In this document: positions 16,322 through 24,776 of the stretch, in pieces
Position numbering within the stretch: the first letter of the stretch is position 1
How the letters are laid out: each line of letters opens with the position of its first letter
DNA from: an uncultured Neomegalonema sp.
GTDB taxonomy: Bacteria > Pseudomonadota > Alphaproteobacteria > Rhodobacterales > Rhodobacteraceae
DNA: 38,507 bases
Direction: 5' to 3'
Assembly (NCBI GenBank): GCA_937948985.1
Contig: CALFAK010000177.1
Coordinates: 1-38,507, forward strand
Notes under the pieces: model-generated
What the model saw: the letters and a program-made list of their open reading frames with translations, nothing else
Database searches by the model: none
Told to the model about the DNA's origin: nothing
Made by a program: the position numbers and the translations under genes

Positions 16322-19300
16322 GTGTTTCAGAAAATCCTTGTCGCCAACCGGGGCGAAATTGCCATCAGGGTGCTGCGTGCCGCCAATGAGTTGGGCAAGC
16401 AAACCGTCGCAATCTACGCTGAAGAGGACAAGCTGAGCCTGCACCGCTTTAAGGCGGATGAATCCTATCAGGTTGGCGAGGGTTTGGGGCCGGTCGCCGC
16501 CTACTTGTCGATTGATGAGGTTATCCGCGTGGCGCGGGAGTCGGGCGCGGATGCGATCCACCCCGGCTATGGCCTGCTGTCCGAGAACCCCGATCTGGTC
16601 GATGCCTGCGCCGCCAACGGCATCGCCTTTATCGGGCCAAAGGCTGAAACCATGCGAATGCTGGGCGATAAGGCCAGCGCCCGCCGCGCCGCTATCGCTG
16701 CCGATGTCCCCGTCATCCCCGCCACTGAAGTGCTGGGCGATGATATGGATGCGATCCGCAAGGAAGCGGGCGAAGTCGGCTACCCGCTGATGCTCAAGGC
16801 CAGTTGGGGCGGGGGCGGTCGCGGGATGCGACCTATCCATGAAGAAGGTGAACTTGAGGATAAAGTCCGCGAGGGACGCCGCGAGGCCGAGGCCGCGTTC
16901 GGCAATGGCGAGGGCTATCTGGAGAAGATGATCATCCGCGCCCGCCATGTGGAAGTACAAATCCTCGGCGATCATCACGGCAATGTCTATCACCTCTACG
17001 AACGCGATTGCTCGGTACAGCGGCGCAACCAAAAGGTCGTCGAGCGCGCGCCTGCGCCGTATCTGAGCGAAGATCAACGCGCCGAAATCTGCGATCTGGG
17101 CCTGCGCATCGCCCGCCACGCCAATTACCAATGCGCGGGGACGGTCGAGTTCCTGATGGATATGGACACGGGCAATTTCTACTTCATCGAAGTGAACCCC
17201 CGCATTCAGGTCGAGCATACTGTGACCGAAGAGGTCACAGGCATCGATATCGTCAAGGCGCAAATCCGCATCACCGAGGGGGCGACGCTGGGCGAGGCGA
17301 CGGGGGCGGCGTCTCAGGATGCTGTAAAGCTGCGTGGTCATGCCTTGCAGTGCCGGATTACCACCGAAGACCCGCATAACCAGTTCATCCCCGATTATGG
17401 CCGGATCACCGCCTATCGCGGGGCGACCGGATTCGGCATCCGGCTGGATGGCGGGACGGCCTATTCAGGGGCGGTTATCACGCGGTTTTATGACTCGCTG
17501 CTGGAGAAGGTCACGGCATGGGCGCCGACGCCGGAAGAGGCGATCCTGCGGATGGATCGGGCGTTGCGGGAATACCGGATCAGGGGCGTGGCCACGAATA
17601 TCGCGTTTGTAGAGAACCTGCTGAAGCATCCGACCTTCCTTGATTACAGCTATACGACCACGTTTATCGACAAGACGCCGGAGTTGTTTGAATTCACCAA
17701 GCGCCGCGACCGGGCGACCAAGCTGCTGACCTTCATCGCCGACATCACCGTGAACGGGAACCCCGAAGTGATGGACCGTCCGCGCCCCGAAGCGGAGGCG
17801 CACCCGCCCCGCGCGCCGAAATTCATCACCGGTACGCTTCCCGACGACACGCCGAAAATCCTGCTCGACAGCAAGGGCGCGAAGGCGGTGGCCGACTGGA
17901 TGTTGTCGCAGAAACGCCTGCTGATTACCGACACGACCATGCGCGACGGGCACCAGTCTTTGCTTGCCACACGAATGCGCTCGATTGATATGCTGGGGGT
18001 CGCGCCGAGTTATGCGCATAACCTGCCGGGCCTGTTCTCGATGGAGTGCTGGGGCGGGGCGACGTTTGATGTCGCGTACCGTTTCTTGCAGGAATGCCCG
18101 TGGAAGCGCCTGTCCGACCTGCGCGAAGCCATGCCGAATATGCTGACGCAGATGCTTGTGCGCGCGTCGAACGGGGTCGGCTACACCAACTATCCCGACA
18201 ATGTGGTACAGGGCTTTGTTAGCCGCGCGGCGGAGTCAGGGATGGACCTGTTCCGTGTGTTTGACCCGCTCAACTGGGTCGAAAACATGCGCGTTTGCAT
18301 GGATGCGGTGATCGAAAGCGGCAAGATTTGCGAGGCGTGTATCTGCTATACGGGCGATATTCACGATCCGACGCGGTCGAAATATTCCCTCGCTTACTAC
18401 GTCGATCTGGCAAAGCAGTTGGAGGCGGCGGGCGCGCATATCCTGTGCATCAAGGATATGGGCGGGCTGGTCAAACCCGCCGCCGCCAAGGCGCTGGTTG
18501 AGGCGCTCAAGAACGAGATCAGCATCCCGATCCACTTCCACACCCACGACACCAGCGGCATTGCCTCCGCCTCAATCCTTGCGGCGGGTGAGGCGGGCGT
18601 GGATGCGGTTGACGCGGCGATGGATGCGTTCTCCGGCCTGACCTCGCAGCCGTGCCTCGGCTCGCTGGTCGAGGCGCTGCGCCATCAACCGCGTGACACG
18701 GGGCTGGACCCTGAAGTCGTTCGCGAAATCTCGACTTATTGGGAGGGTGTGCGCGGCCTTTATGCCGGATTTGAGAGCGATATGCGGGCGGGTACGTCCG
18801 AGGTTTATCTGCACGAGATGCCCGGCGGGCAGGTCACAAACCTGCGGGCGCAAGCGCGCTCGATGGGGATGGAGGACCGCTGGCACGAGATTGCGCGGAC
18901 CTATTCGGACGTGAACCGGATGTTCGGTGATGTGATCAAGGTGACACCGATTGCGAAGACGGTCGGGGATATGGCGCTGTCGATGGTCTCGGCGGGCCTG
19001 ACGGCTGAGGATGTGCTTGATCCTGAACGCGATATTTCTTTCCCGGACTCGGTGGTGACGTTCTTCAAGGGTGAGGTCGGCCAGCCCTATGGCGGCTTCC
19101 CTGCGGCCTTACAGGCGAAGGTGTTGAAGGGCGCGGAACCGCTGACCGAACGCCCCGGCGCGCATCTGCCGGCGGTTGATCTGGAGGCCGCACGCACGGA
19201 AGCGATGGACGAGATGGAAGGGCAGCGGGTCGATGATGAAGACCTCTACTCCTACCTTATGTACCCGAAAGTCTATCTCGATTACATGGGCCGCCGCCGG

Positions 19301-19762
19301 AAATACGGCCCTGTGCGGGTGCTGCCGACACCGACGTTTTTCTATGGCATGGAGCCGCGCGAGGAGATCGCCGTCGACCTGCGCCCCGGCGTGCGCCTGA
19401 TGATCCGCCTGCAAGCGATTTCGGAGGCCGATGAGAAGGGCGAGGTGAAGTGCTTCTTCGAGCTGAACGGCCAGCCGCGCGTGATCCGCGTGCAGGACAT
19501 GCGCTTTGCTGCCAGTGCGCAGCGGTCGGAGAAAGCGGACCCTGATAACGCGAACCACGTTGCGGCCCCGATGCCGGGCGTGGTCGGCAGTGTCGCTGTG
19601 ACGGTCGGACAGGCGGTCAAAGCGGGCGATATGCTGCTGACGCTGGAGGCGATGAAGATGGAAACCGCGATCCATGCCGAACTCGACGGCACAGTCATCC
19701 GCGTCGTCGCGCCTGTTGGTTCTCAAGTCGACGCGAAGGATTTGCTGGTGGAGATGGGGTAG
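16322..19762 (+). CDS. pyc: Pyruvate carboxylase
   Basis: An 1146-residue single-chain biotin enzyme that makes oxaloacetate from pyruvate, bicarbonate and ATP to refill the citric acid cycle. In order: biotin carboxylase domain (about 1-450; FQKILVANRGEIAIR, 'KASWGGGGRGMR', 'FIEVNPRIQVEHTVTE'), carboxyltransferase domain (about 535-800; 'LITDTTMRDGHQSLLATR', 'CWGGATFDVA', 'HFHTHDTSG'), a linker/allosteric region, and a C-terminal biotinyl domain with EAMKMET (biotin lysine near 1112). The GTG at 16322 has AAGGAG eight bases upstream and gives the usual N terminus, so it is preferred to the GTG at 16313, which lies inside that ribosome binding site. The gene stands alone and is convergent with dapE. 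Confidence 0.97.
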   Translation: MFQKILVANRGEIAIRVLRAANELGKQTVAIYAEEDKLSLHRFKADESYQVGEGLGPVAAYLSIDEVIRVARESGADAIHPGYGLLSENPDLVDACAANGIAFIGPKAETMRMLGDKASARRAAIAADVPVIPATEVLGDDMDAIRKEAGEVGYPLMLKASWGGGGRGMRPIHEEGELEDKVREGRREAEAAFGNGEGYLEKMIIRARHVEVQILGDHHGNVYHLYERDCSVQRRNQKVVERAPAPYLSEDQRAEICDLGLRIARHANYQCAGTVEFLMDMDTGNFYFIEVNPRIQVEHTVTEEVTGIDIVKAQIRITEGATLGEATGAASQDAVKLRGHALQCRITTEDPHNQFIPDYGRITAYRGATGFGIRLDGGTAYSGAVITRFYDSLLEKVTAWAPTPEEAILRMDRALREYRIRGVATNIAFVENLLKHPTFLDYSYTTTFIDKTPELFEFTKRRDRATKLLTFIADITVNGNPEVMDRPRPEAEAHPPRAPKFITGTLPDDTPKILLDSKGAKAVADWMLSQKRLLITDTTMRDGHQSLLATRMRSIDMLGVAPSYAHNLPGLFSMECWGGATFDVAYRFLQECPWKRLSDLREAMPNMLTQMLVRASNGVGYTNYPDNVVQGFVSRAAESGMDLFRVFDPLNWVENMRVCMDAVIESGKICEACICYTGDIHDPTRSKYSLAYYVDLAKQLEAAGAHILCIKDMGGLVKPAAAKALVEALKNEISIPIHFHTHDTSGIASASILAAGEAGVDAVDAAMDAFSGLTSQPCLGSLVEALRHQPRDTGLDPEVVREISTYWEGVRGLYAGFESDMRAGTSEVYLHEMPGGQVTNLRAQARSMGMEDRWHEIARTYSDVNRMFGDVIKVTPIAKTVGDMALSMVSAGLTAEDVLDPERDISFPDSVVTFFKGEVGQPYGGFPAALQAKVLKGAEPLTERPGAHLPAVDLEAARTEAMDEMEGQRVDDEDLYSYLMYPKVYLDYMGRRRKYGPVRVLPTPTFFYGMEPREEIAVDLRPGVRLMIRLQAISEADEKGEVKCFFELNGQPRVIRVQDMRFAASAQRSEKADPDNANHVAAPMPGVVGSVAVTVGQAVKAGDMLLTLEAMKMETAIHAELDGTVIRVVAPVGSQVDAKDLLVEMG

Positions 19763-19777
19763 GCGACCTGCCTACCC
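19757..19777. repeat. Perfect hairpin spanning the convergent pyc and dapE stop codons
   Basis: GGGTAGGC-GACCT-GCCTACCC has eight perfect base pairs and a five-base loop. The left arm contains the TAG of pyc and the right arm contains the TAG of dapE read on the other strand. No T-run follows on either strand. It probably acts as a bidirectional end-of-transcript or stabilising structure and need not be a classic terminator. Confidence 0.6.
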
Positions 19778-20902
19778 GTCGAAATACGCGCTTACTATCG
19801 TGCCGTAGACCCTTTTCAGCGCGTGAATGTCTGCAACGGCGACATGCTCATCCGCCTTATGCATCGTCTGCCCGACCAGCCCGAATTCAACGACGGGACA
19901 GACTTTGCGCACAAACCGGGCATCTGAGGTGCCGCCTGATGTCGAATGCTCAGGCGATACACCGGTTTCGGCCTGCACAGATTCGCTCACCAGCTGCGTG
20001 AACGGGCCGGGGGCGGTCACAAAACTCTCACCGCTCACCTTGATATCCATAGCGATTTTCACGCCTTCAATCTCGTGCTGCGCCAGCATTGCCGAGATTG
20101 TCTCGGTCAGCGAGGCAGAGCTGTGCGCATCATTGAAGCGGATATTCACCGTCGCCCGCGCCTCTCCCGGAATGACGTTATTCGCGGGATTGCCCACATC
20201 AACCGTGGTTATGGCCAGCGTTGACGGGTCAAACTGCGCCGTCCCCTCATCCAGTTGCCATGCTGACAGGCTTTTGAGAAACCCGATCAACGGCGGCAAC
20301 GGGTTGCGCGCACGGTGCGGATAGGCGGCATGGCCTTGGCTGCCCGTCGCGGTCAGGTACAGCGTCATAGACCCGCGCCGCCCGACCTTCATCATCTGTC
20401 CCATAAAATCCGGGCAGGTCGGTTCCCCGACGATGCAGCAGTCAAGCGTTTCCCCGTTTGCCGTCATCCAATCCAGGATCGCAACGGTGCCGTCCCTGGC
20501 ATCGCCTTCCTCATCTCCGGTGATCAGGATAGCGATAGAACCGGGAAACTCAGGATTTTCCTTTACAAAATCAATCGCCGCACAGGCAAAAGCGGCCACA
20601 CCGGATTTCATATCGGCGGCCCCGCGCCCCCAGATTTTCCCGTCCCGTATCTCTGCCGCGAAAGGATCGACTGTCCAGTTATCGCCGGGGGGAACCACAT
20701 CCGTATGGCCGTTAAAGCCGAAAACCGGGCCTGCCGTGCCATATCGCGCATACAGATTGGCAATGCCGTTGCGGTCCGTGCGGGTACAAACAAACCCCGC
20801 TTGGCCCAACACCGTCTCAAGCAGAGAGATCGCCCCCGCCTCCGCTGGTGTGACGGAGGGACAGCGCAGCAAATCTGCGGTCAGCGTAACGGGATCGGTC
20901 AT
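19772..20902 (-). CDS. dapE: Succinyl-diaminopimelate desuccinylase
   Basis: A 376-residue M20 zinc hydrolase of the lysine/diaminopimelate pathway, which releases succinate from N-succinyl-LL-diaminopimelate. Metal-site motifs are GHTDVVPPG (His66, Asp68), [10 protein letters not shown] (Asp97) and TGDEEGDA (catalytic Glu131 and ligand Glu132); [13 protein letters not shown] and '[14 protein letters not shown]' complete the DapE signature. Length and N terminus ([15 protein letters not shown]) match DapE and are unlike generic M20 peptidases. It follows the DUF805 gene by 59 bases on the minus strand and is probably in one transcript with it. Confidence 0.95.
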   Translation of the reverse strand: MTDPVTLTADLLRCPSVTPAEAGAISLLETVLGQAGFVCTRTDRNGIANLYARYGTAGPVFGFNGHTDVVPPGDNWTVDPFAAEIRDGKIWGRGAADMKSGVAAFACAAIDFVKENPEFPGSIAILITGDEEGDARDGTVAILDWMTANGETLDCCIVGEPTCPDFMGQMMKVGRRGSMTLYLTATGSQGHAAYPHRARNPLPPLIGFLKSLSAWQLDEGTAQFDPSTLAITTVDVGNPANNVIPGEARATVNIRFNDAHSSASLTETISAMLAQHEIEGVKIAMDIKVSGESFVTAPGPFTQLVSESVQAETGVSPEHSTSGGTSDARFVRKVCPVVEFGLVGQTMHKADEHVAVADIHALKRVYGTIVSAYFDG

Positions 20903-20961
20903 ATCGGGTATCCTGCGGCAAAAACTGATGCGTCAGGACATATCCGTGTGGCCGCTTGTGA

Positions 20962-21354
20962 TCAATCCGTAGCGCGGGGGCTTGATCCATAGTCATCCGC
21001 ATCGTCGCGCCCCGGCATAAACGACATCGCCATCGTCAGTCCGAAAAGCGCCAAAACCGCCACTTCTTTGAGCGGCACAAAGCAAAGCCCCAGCCAGAGC
21101 GGATTATACCCCATATCGCGCATCCGCCGGATCGAGCAGGCAACCGCGCTCCACAGACCAACGATTACGAACAGAACGCCCGCGATCACGCCCAGCCCCA
21201 CAGACAGCGTTTGTCCGCCGCTCAATTGCGATGCCACCAGCGGCATTGTGATGGAGAATACGCCGATAATCAGCATCACCATCGACAAAAAAGTGAGCTT
21301 GGCATAGTCCAACCGCCCCAACCGACCATCAATCGTAAAAAGACTTCTGAACAT
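20962..21354 (-). CDS. DUF805 membrane protein
   Basis: A 130-residue integral membrane protein with four predicted helices. The N-terminal signature FTIDGRLGRLDYAK and the 'SIRRMRDMGYNPLW' loop identify DUF805, a family of small inner-membrane proteins of unknown function. The ATG at 21354 has AGGAAA upstream and starts directly at the conserved FRSLFTIDGR; the longer frame to 21411 adds unrelated residues. It precedes dapE on the same strand, probably by simple co-transcription. Confidence 0.85.
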   Translation of the reverse strand: MFRSLFTIDGRLGRLDYAKLTFLSMVMLIIGVFSITMPLVASQLSGGQTLSVGLGVIAGVLFVIVGLWSAVACSIRRMRDMGYNPLWLGLCFVPLKEVAVLALFGLTMAMSFMPGRDDADDYGSSPRATD

Positions 21355-21487
21355 GACATTTTCCTGTTGCGTGTCGTCGAAGGCGTGATTCTGAGTCACG
21401 CCGCACATCAACAGATTTGGTATACGAAAAGCCTCAACAGCGGATTAAATCGCTTGATTACAGCATCTTAACAAGGCTGTGGGTCTC

Positions 21488-22192
21488 TCAAACAGCGCCG
21501 ATTTCCGCCAACACCGCCCGCGCCGCCGCCGCCGGGTCGCCCGCTTGCCAGATCGGACGCCCCACCACGATATGATCCGCCCCGGCCGCAATCGCCGCCG
21601 CAGGCGTCTCCACCCGCTTCTGATCGCCCAGCGCCGCCCCGGCGGGGCGCACACCCGGTGTCACGATCAAGCGCCCCTGCGCCTCCGGCAATGCCCGTAT
21701 CGCAGCCGCCTCACGCGGGGAAGCGATTACCCCGTCGGCCCCGGCAATAAACGCCAGCCGCGCCCGCTCCACCACCAAATCGGCAATAGCACCTTCACGG
21801 ATCAACCCCGCATCCAGATCTTCCCGATCCAGTGAGGTCAGAATGGTCACGGCGAGGATCTTCAGCCCCGTATCCCCCCGCCCGGCAACAGCCGCCCGCA
21901 CAACATGCGGGTCACCATGTACCGTTAAAAAATCATGCCCGAACTGCGTTAACCCGCGCACAGCCGCCTCCACCGTGGCCCCGATATCGAACAGCTTGAG
22001 GTCGATAAACGTGCGCTTTCCCAGTTCTTTCAGCTCATTCGCCAAGGCTAGACCGCCCCCCGTGAGCATTCCCAGCCCGATCTTGTAGAAACCCACCGTA
22101 TCGCCCAGCCTCTCGGCCAGCGCGAGGCCGTCAAGCGCGTTTGGCACATCAAGTGCTACAATCAGAGCATCAGATCGGGTTGAGCGGGCCAT
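21488..22192 (-). CDS. pyrF: Orotidine 5'-phosphate decarboxylase
   Basis: A 234-residue TIM-barrel enzyme catalysing the last step of UMP synthesis. The catalytic array DLKLFDI (Asp64, Lys66, Asp69) is intact, as are LIVALDVP at the N terminus, 'TVHGDPHVVRAAV', 'LIVTPGVRP' and 'GADHIVVGRPIW' for phosphate binding. The ATG at 22192 has GGAGAAAT a few bases upstream. It is divergent from the membrane-anchored hypothetical gene at 22312, with a 119-base shared promoter region. Confidence 0.96.
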   Translation of the reverse strand: MARSTRSDALIVALDVPNALDGLALAERLGDTVGFYKIGLGMLTGGGLALANELKELGKRTFIDLKLFDIGATVEAAVRGLTQFGHDFLTVHGDPHVVRAAVAGRGDTGLKILAVTILTSLDREDLDAGLIREGAIADLVVERARLAFIAGADGVIASPREAAAIRALPEAQGRLIVTPGVRPAGAALGDQKRVETPAAAIAAGADHIVVGRPIWQAGDPAAAARAVLAEIGAV

Positions 22193-22311
22193 TGCAATTT
22201 CTCCGTTTGGGATAAGGCGTGGGGCTACTTGTCTCGGAATGCGAAAAAGTCTTTCTGTTTGGGCTGTTGAGCCGTATTACGCTGCAATGCAATAGGCAAG
22301 GAAGTGTGACG

Positions 22312-23043
22312 ATGTCTTTTTTCAGGTTTTTGGTCGGTCTCTTGATTGCGGCAGGCGTCGGTTTTGGCCTTTATAAGCTTACTCTCGACCAGGGGTTGGG
22401 CGGTGATACGACGCTGAGGACAACCCCTCAGCTTTCCGGCGAGACCACCGCCGTCCGCGCCCCTATAGAAGAACCGGAGCAACCCGCTTCGAGCGAAGCG
22501 CAAAGTTTCACCGAGCGTACCGAGGCAGCGGTCAATGCCGCCGACGCGCAGGAAACCCAGGAAACACCGGAATTAACCATCACCCGCTCCGAACCCGCGC
22601 CGGAGGCACCGTCTGAAAGCGCGCCGGAAACCGCAACTGAAGCGGCGGCGGAGACTGCCTCAGAAACTGCTCCCGCCGCTGTGGAAACTGAAACTGAAAC
22701 TGAAACTGAAACATCGGCTGCCGCCGCAACCGCAGGCTCGACCGAGGTTCTGGGCACGGTCACCAGCGGTATGAATTACGCCGAGGCCCGTCAGGCGATG
22801 GTTGATGCGGGCTGGCAACCGCGCAGCATCGACGCCGCCGACCGGACCGGAATTATAAAAGACAGCGAGCAAGCCCTGCTGACCAGCGGTTATGAAGAGC
22901 TTGAAGGGTGCAGCGATGCGGCCCGTCCGATCTGTCGCTTTGAGTTCATTGACGGCGGCGACCGGATTGCGGCGGTCATCACGGCGGGTGCGGATAGTGA
23001 CCCGTCAGTCATCGACGCCTTTCTGATGAACGTCCGGCCATAA
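22312..23043 (+). CDS. Membrane-anchored hypothetical protein with acidic Ala/Glu/Thr-rich linker
   Basis: A 243-residue protein, family not recognised. One N-terminal membrane helix (SFFRFLVGLLIAAGVGFGLY) probably anchors it in the inner membrane with the rest outside the cytoplasm. Residues about 40-145 are a low-complexity Pro/Glu/Thr/Ala linker with a Glu-Thr repeat. The C-terminal domain (about 150-243) begins 'GMNYAEARQAMVDAGWQPR' and has two cysteines in 'EGCSDAARPICRFEF', which may form a disulfide. The 'YxxARxxLxxAGWQP' block occurs in small periplasmic domains of unknown role. The ATG at 22312 has AAGGAAG upstream and begins at the helix, so it is preferred over the longer frame to 22219. 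Confidence 0.75.
   Translation: MSFFRFLVGLLIAAGVGFGLYKLTLDQGLGGDTTLRTTPQLSGETTAVRAPIEEPEQPASSEAQSFTERTEAAVNAADAQETQETPELTITRSEPAPEAPSESAPETATEAAAETASETAPAAVETETETETETSAAAATAGSTEVLGTVTSGMNYAEARQAMVDAGWQPRSIDAADRTGIIKDSEQALLTSGYEELEGCSDAARPICRFEFIDGGDRIAAVITAGADSDPSVIDAFLMNVRP
22684..22712 (+). repeat. Hexanucleotide tandem repeat (GAAACT) inside the linker coding region
   Basis: Four full GAAACT units plus five bases of a fifth encode the Glu-Thr run. The unit length is a multiple of three, so slippage would change linker length without breaking the frame. Confidence 0.85.
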
Positions 23044-23075
23044 AACCAAAGCACAGCGCTCGAAACGACTACACT

Positions 23076-23119
23076 AAAAACGGCCCGCGCCCCTGAAACA
23101 GACTTTCAAAAGCGCGGGC
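23076..23119 (-). terminator. Terminator-like hairpin oriented to the minus strand
   Basis: The arms GCCCGCGC (23083-23090) and GCGCGGGC (23112-23119) pair perfectly, and a second inner stem TGAAA/TTTCA closes the loop. Read on the minus strand, the stem is followed by CG and TTTTT (23080-23076). No minus-strand gene lies upstream of it, so it either ends an unannotated minus-strand transcript or also serves the gene ending at 23043. Confidence 0.55.
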
Positions 23120-23183
23120 GGCGCGGCCCTCCAAATCCTCGCTAAACCCGCAATAATTACAATATTCTAGTTTTGTTCTGCAA

Positions 23184-23199
23184 TGTTTCACGTGAAACA
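23184..23199. promoter_or_regulatory. parS: parS centromere-like site (ParB binding)
   Basis: TGTTTCACGTGAAACA is a perfect 16-base palindrome identical to the canonical bacterial parS consensus. The dyad extends by one base each side (23183-23200). ParB loads here, spreads as a CTP-dependent clamp, and recruits ParA and SMC to segregate replication origins. In most bacteria such sites cluster near oriC, so the window may lie in the origin-proximal part of a chromosome or on a large replicon with its own ParABS. No parA or parB gene is in the window. Confidence 0.92.
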
Positions 23200-23277
23200 T
23201 CCGGCGAAACCCCCATAAACCCCGCCATAGCGATGCACGTTAATTAACTCTCCTTAAAGGTGATGAGGGTATATTTA

Positions 23278-23511
23278 ATGTTCAATAACAATTGCTTAGC
23301 ACCTCAAATCACTGCGGCACCCGAAATCACTAAAGCACGTAAAACCGCTCAACCGAAGCCGCAACGGTGCCAGAGCGCTATTGCTCCGGATGCCGTGCGT
23401 GCCAAAAAACCACAAAACGCTCTCCTCCCGGTTGAATTTCCGGAAGCAAATTTAATGCACACCAACATCACGCCGCATAGCGATGCGGCCAAGGGTGCGT
23501 TTCTCCCCTAA
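23278..23511 (+). CDS. Doubtful small hypothetical protein
   Basis: A 77-codon frame starts at an ATG with GAGGG eight bases before it and ends at a TAA lying inside the first Fic-upstream palindrome. The product is basic, Ala/Pro/Lys-rich, with no recognisable domain, signal peptide or membrane helix. It could be a small regulatory or structural protein, or chance. No family is recognised. Confidence 0.25.
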   Translation: MFNNNCLAPQITAAPEITKARKTAQPKPQRCQSAIAPDAVRAKKPQNALLPVEFPEANLMHTNITPHSDAAKGAFLP

Positions 23512-23611
23512 GAAAAATCTTATGGGAGAAAGTGGGGGTGTTTCTGACATAAGGATTTTCTTATTGCAAAAAATGGGGGTTTTCTGACATAAGAAAATTC
23601 TTATTGCAGAA
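23500..23611. repeat. Three tandem ~40-bp repeats, each with an ATAAG-N6-CTTAT-type palindrome, before the Fic gene
   Basis: Palindromic cores lie at 23508-23523 (CTAAG-N6-CTTAT), 23549-23564 and 23589-23604 (both ATAAG-N6-CTTAT), spaced 41 and 40 bases, close to four helical turns. Copies 2 and 3 share TTTCTGACATAAG before the core and CTTATTGCA with a G-rich tail after it. Copy 1 sits in a larger inverted repeat, TTTCTCCC/GGGAGAAA (23500-23531). The last copy ends about 27 bases before the Fic start codon. The regular phasing suggests cooperative repressor binding, plausibly by the Fic protein's own C-terminal winged-helix domain. The alternative, replication iterons, is less likely without a rep gene. 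Confidence 0.75.
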
Positions 23612-23631
23612 AGTAGGGCAGTTTGTGAGAT

Positions 23632-24768
23632 ATGGACCTCAGCGAGTATCAAGCGGGTAGAGTCGAAGCCCGGCATGAATACAAAAGTTTTGTACCATCT
23701 AAGATAAACCATTCGTGGGTTATCGCAGATCCGGAAGTTCAAAGATTGCTGGGTCAGGCGGACCGGGCACTCGGCGAATTGAACGCCTTCTCGGCACTGG
23801 TTCCAGACATTGACTTTTTTGTACGCATGTATGTTGCGAAAGAAGCAACGCAATCGAGCCGTATCGAAGGCACACAAACCAGTATTGAGGATGCTTTTAA
23901 GGATAAGGATGATCTTGACCCCGAAGCGATAGATGACTGGTCAGAAGTCCAGAATTACATCAGAGCTATCAATCATGCGATTGAACGATTGGAGACTTTG
24001 CCTCTGTCCAATCGTTTGCTTCGCGAAGCCCATGCTATTCTAATGCAAGGTGTTCGCGGTGAAAACAAGATGCCTGGAGATTTCCGGATCAGTCAAAACT
24101 GGATCGGAACGAGCCTCAAGAACGCGGTCTTCGTGCCACCTCACCATGAGCATGTGCCTGACTTGATGAGCGACATGGAGAGGTTTCTCCATGAGGATGA
24201 GCTGTTTGTGCCGCCACTTATCCGGATTGCTATCGCTCATTATCAATTTGAAACCATTCATCCTTTTCTCGACGGAAACGGACGTTTGGGGAGGTTGATG
24301 ATTTCGCTTTACCTTGCGTCGACTGACTTGCTGCGACAGCCTGCCCTTTATCTCTCTGATTACTTCGAACGCAACAAGACATCCTATACCGATCATTTGA
24401 TGGGAGTCAGGCAGGGCGACCATATGAGGGAATGGTTGATCTTCTTCCTAATCGGCGTGGAAGAAACGGCGAATGCGGCCGTAAGTGTTTTCCGGTCAAT
24501 TCTTGATTTGAAAGCCGGAATAGAGGCAAGCGTTTTACCTAAATTTGGTATCAGGCGCGTTAACGCTGCTCAAAAACTCATAAAACATTTATATGCGTCT
24601 CCGATTATTGATGTGAAATCCACATCAGAATTGATCGGAATTGTGCCGAACACGGCGACCAAACTGATCGCCGATTTTGTTGAGTATGGCATACTGACCG
24701 AAATCACCGGACAAAAGCGCAATCGACTGTTCATATTCAAAGACTACGTCGCGCTTTTCAAAACCTGA
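23632..24768 (+). CDS. Fic-domain protein with C-terminal winged helix-turn-helix
   Basis: A 378-residue Fic protein, predicted to transfer AMP from ATP to a target protein side chain (AMPylation). The catalytic motif HPFLDGNGRLGR (residues 210-221) is intact. The N-terminal segment carries the inhibitory motif S-x-x-x-E-G (SSRIEG, Ser75-Glu79), typical of self-inhibited class II Fic proteins. The C-terminal 80 residues ('AQKLIKHLYASPIIDVKSTSELIGIVPNTATKLIADFVEYGILTE' region) look like a winged helix, so the protein may bind DNA. It is preceded by a triple palindrome, an obvious candidate operator for autoregulation. Base usage appears more AT-rich than the fab genes, which suggests transfer. 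Its stop lies eight bases from the convergent fabB stop. The start codon lacks a strong ribosome binding site, and the target is unknown. Confidence 0.92.
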   Translation: MDLSEYQAGRVEARHEYKSFVPSKINHSWVIADPEVQRLLGQADRALGELNAFSALVPDIDFFVRMYVAKEATQSSRIEGTQTSIEDAFKDKDDLDPEAIDDWSEVQNYIRAINHAIERLETLPLSNRLLREAHAILMQGVRGENKMPGDFRISQNWIGTSLKNAVFVPPHHEHVPDLMSDMERFLHEDELFVPPLIRIAIAHYQFETIHPFLDGNGRLGRLMISLYLASTDLLRQPALYLSDYFERNKTSYTDHLMGVRQGDHMREWLIFFLIGVEETANAAVSVFRSILDLKAGIEASVLPKFGIRRVNAAQKLIKHLYASPIIDVKSTSELIGIVPNTATKLIADFVEYGILTEITGQKRNRLFIFKDYVALFKT

Positions 24769-24776
24769 CCGCGCCC

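Larger units (their letters stand above)
23044..23631. other. Long intergenic region with parS, hairpins and an operator array
   Basis: This 588-base stretch has no confident gene. It holds the minus-strand terminator-like hairpin, a perfect parS, a doubtful 77-codon frame and the triple palindromic repeat before the Fic gene, each listed separately. Confidence 0.7.

Noticed and set aside
15374-17377. Very long (667-codon) minus-strand frame over the TetR and pyc genes
   Set aside because: It lies antisense to clear genes. Its residues are rich in the His/Arg/Gln pattern produced by complement of high-GC coding DNA, with no motifs.
23500-23611. Triple repeat as replication iterons or a CRISPR array
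   Set aside because: There is no rep gene nearby. The repeats are imperfect and palindromic, without unique spacers of uniform type, and sit exactly at the Fic promoter.
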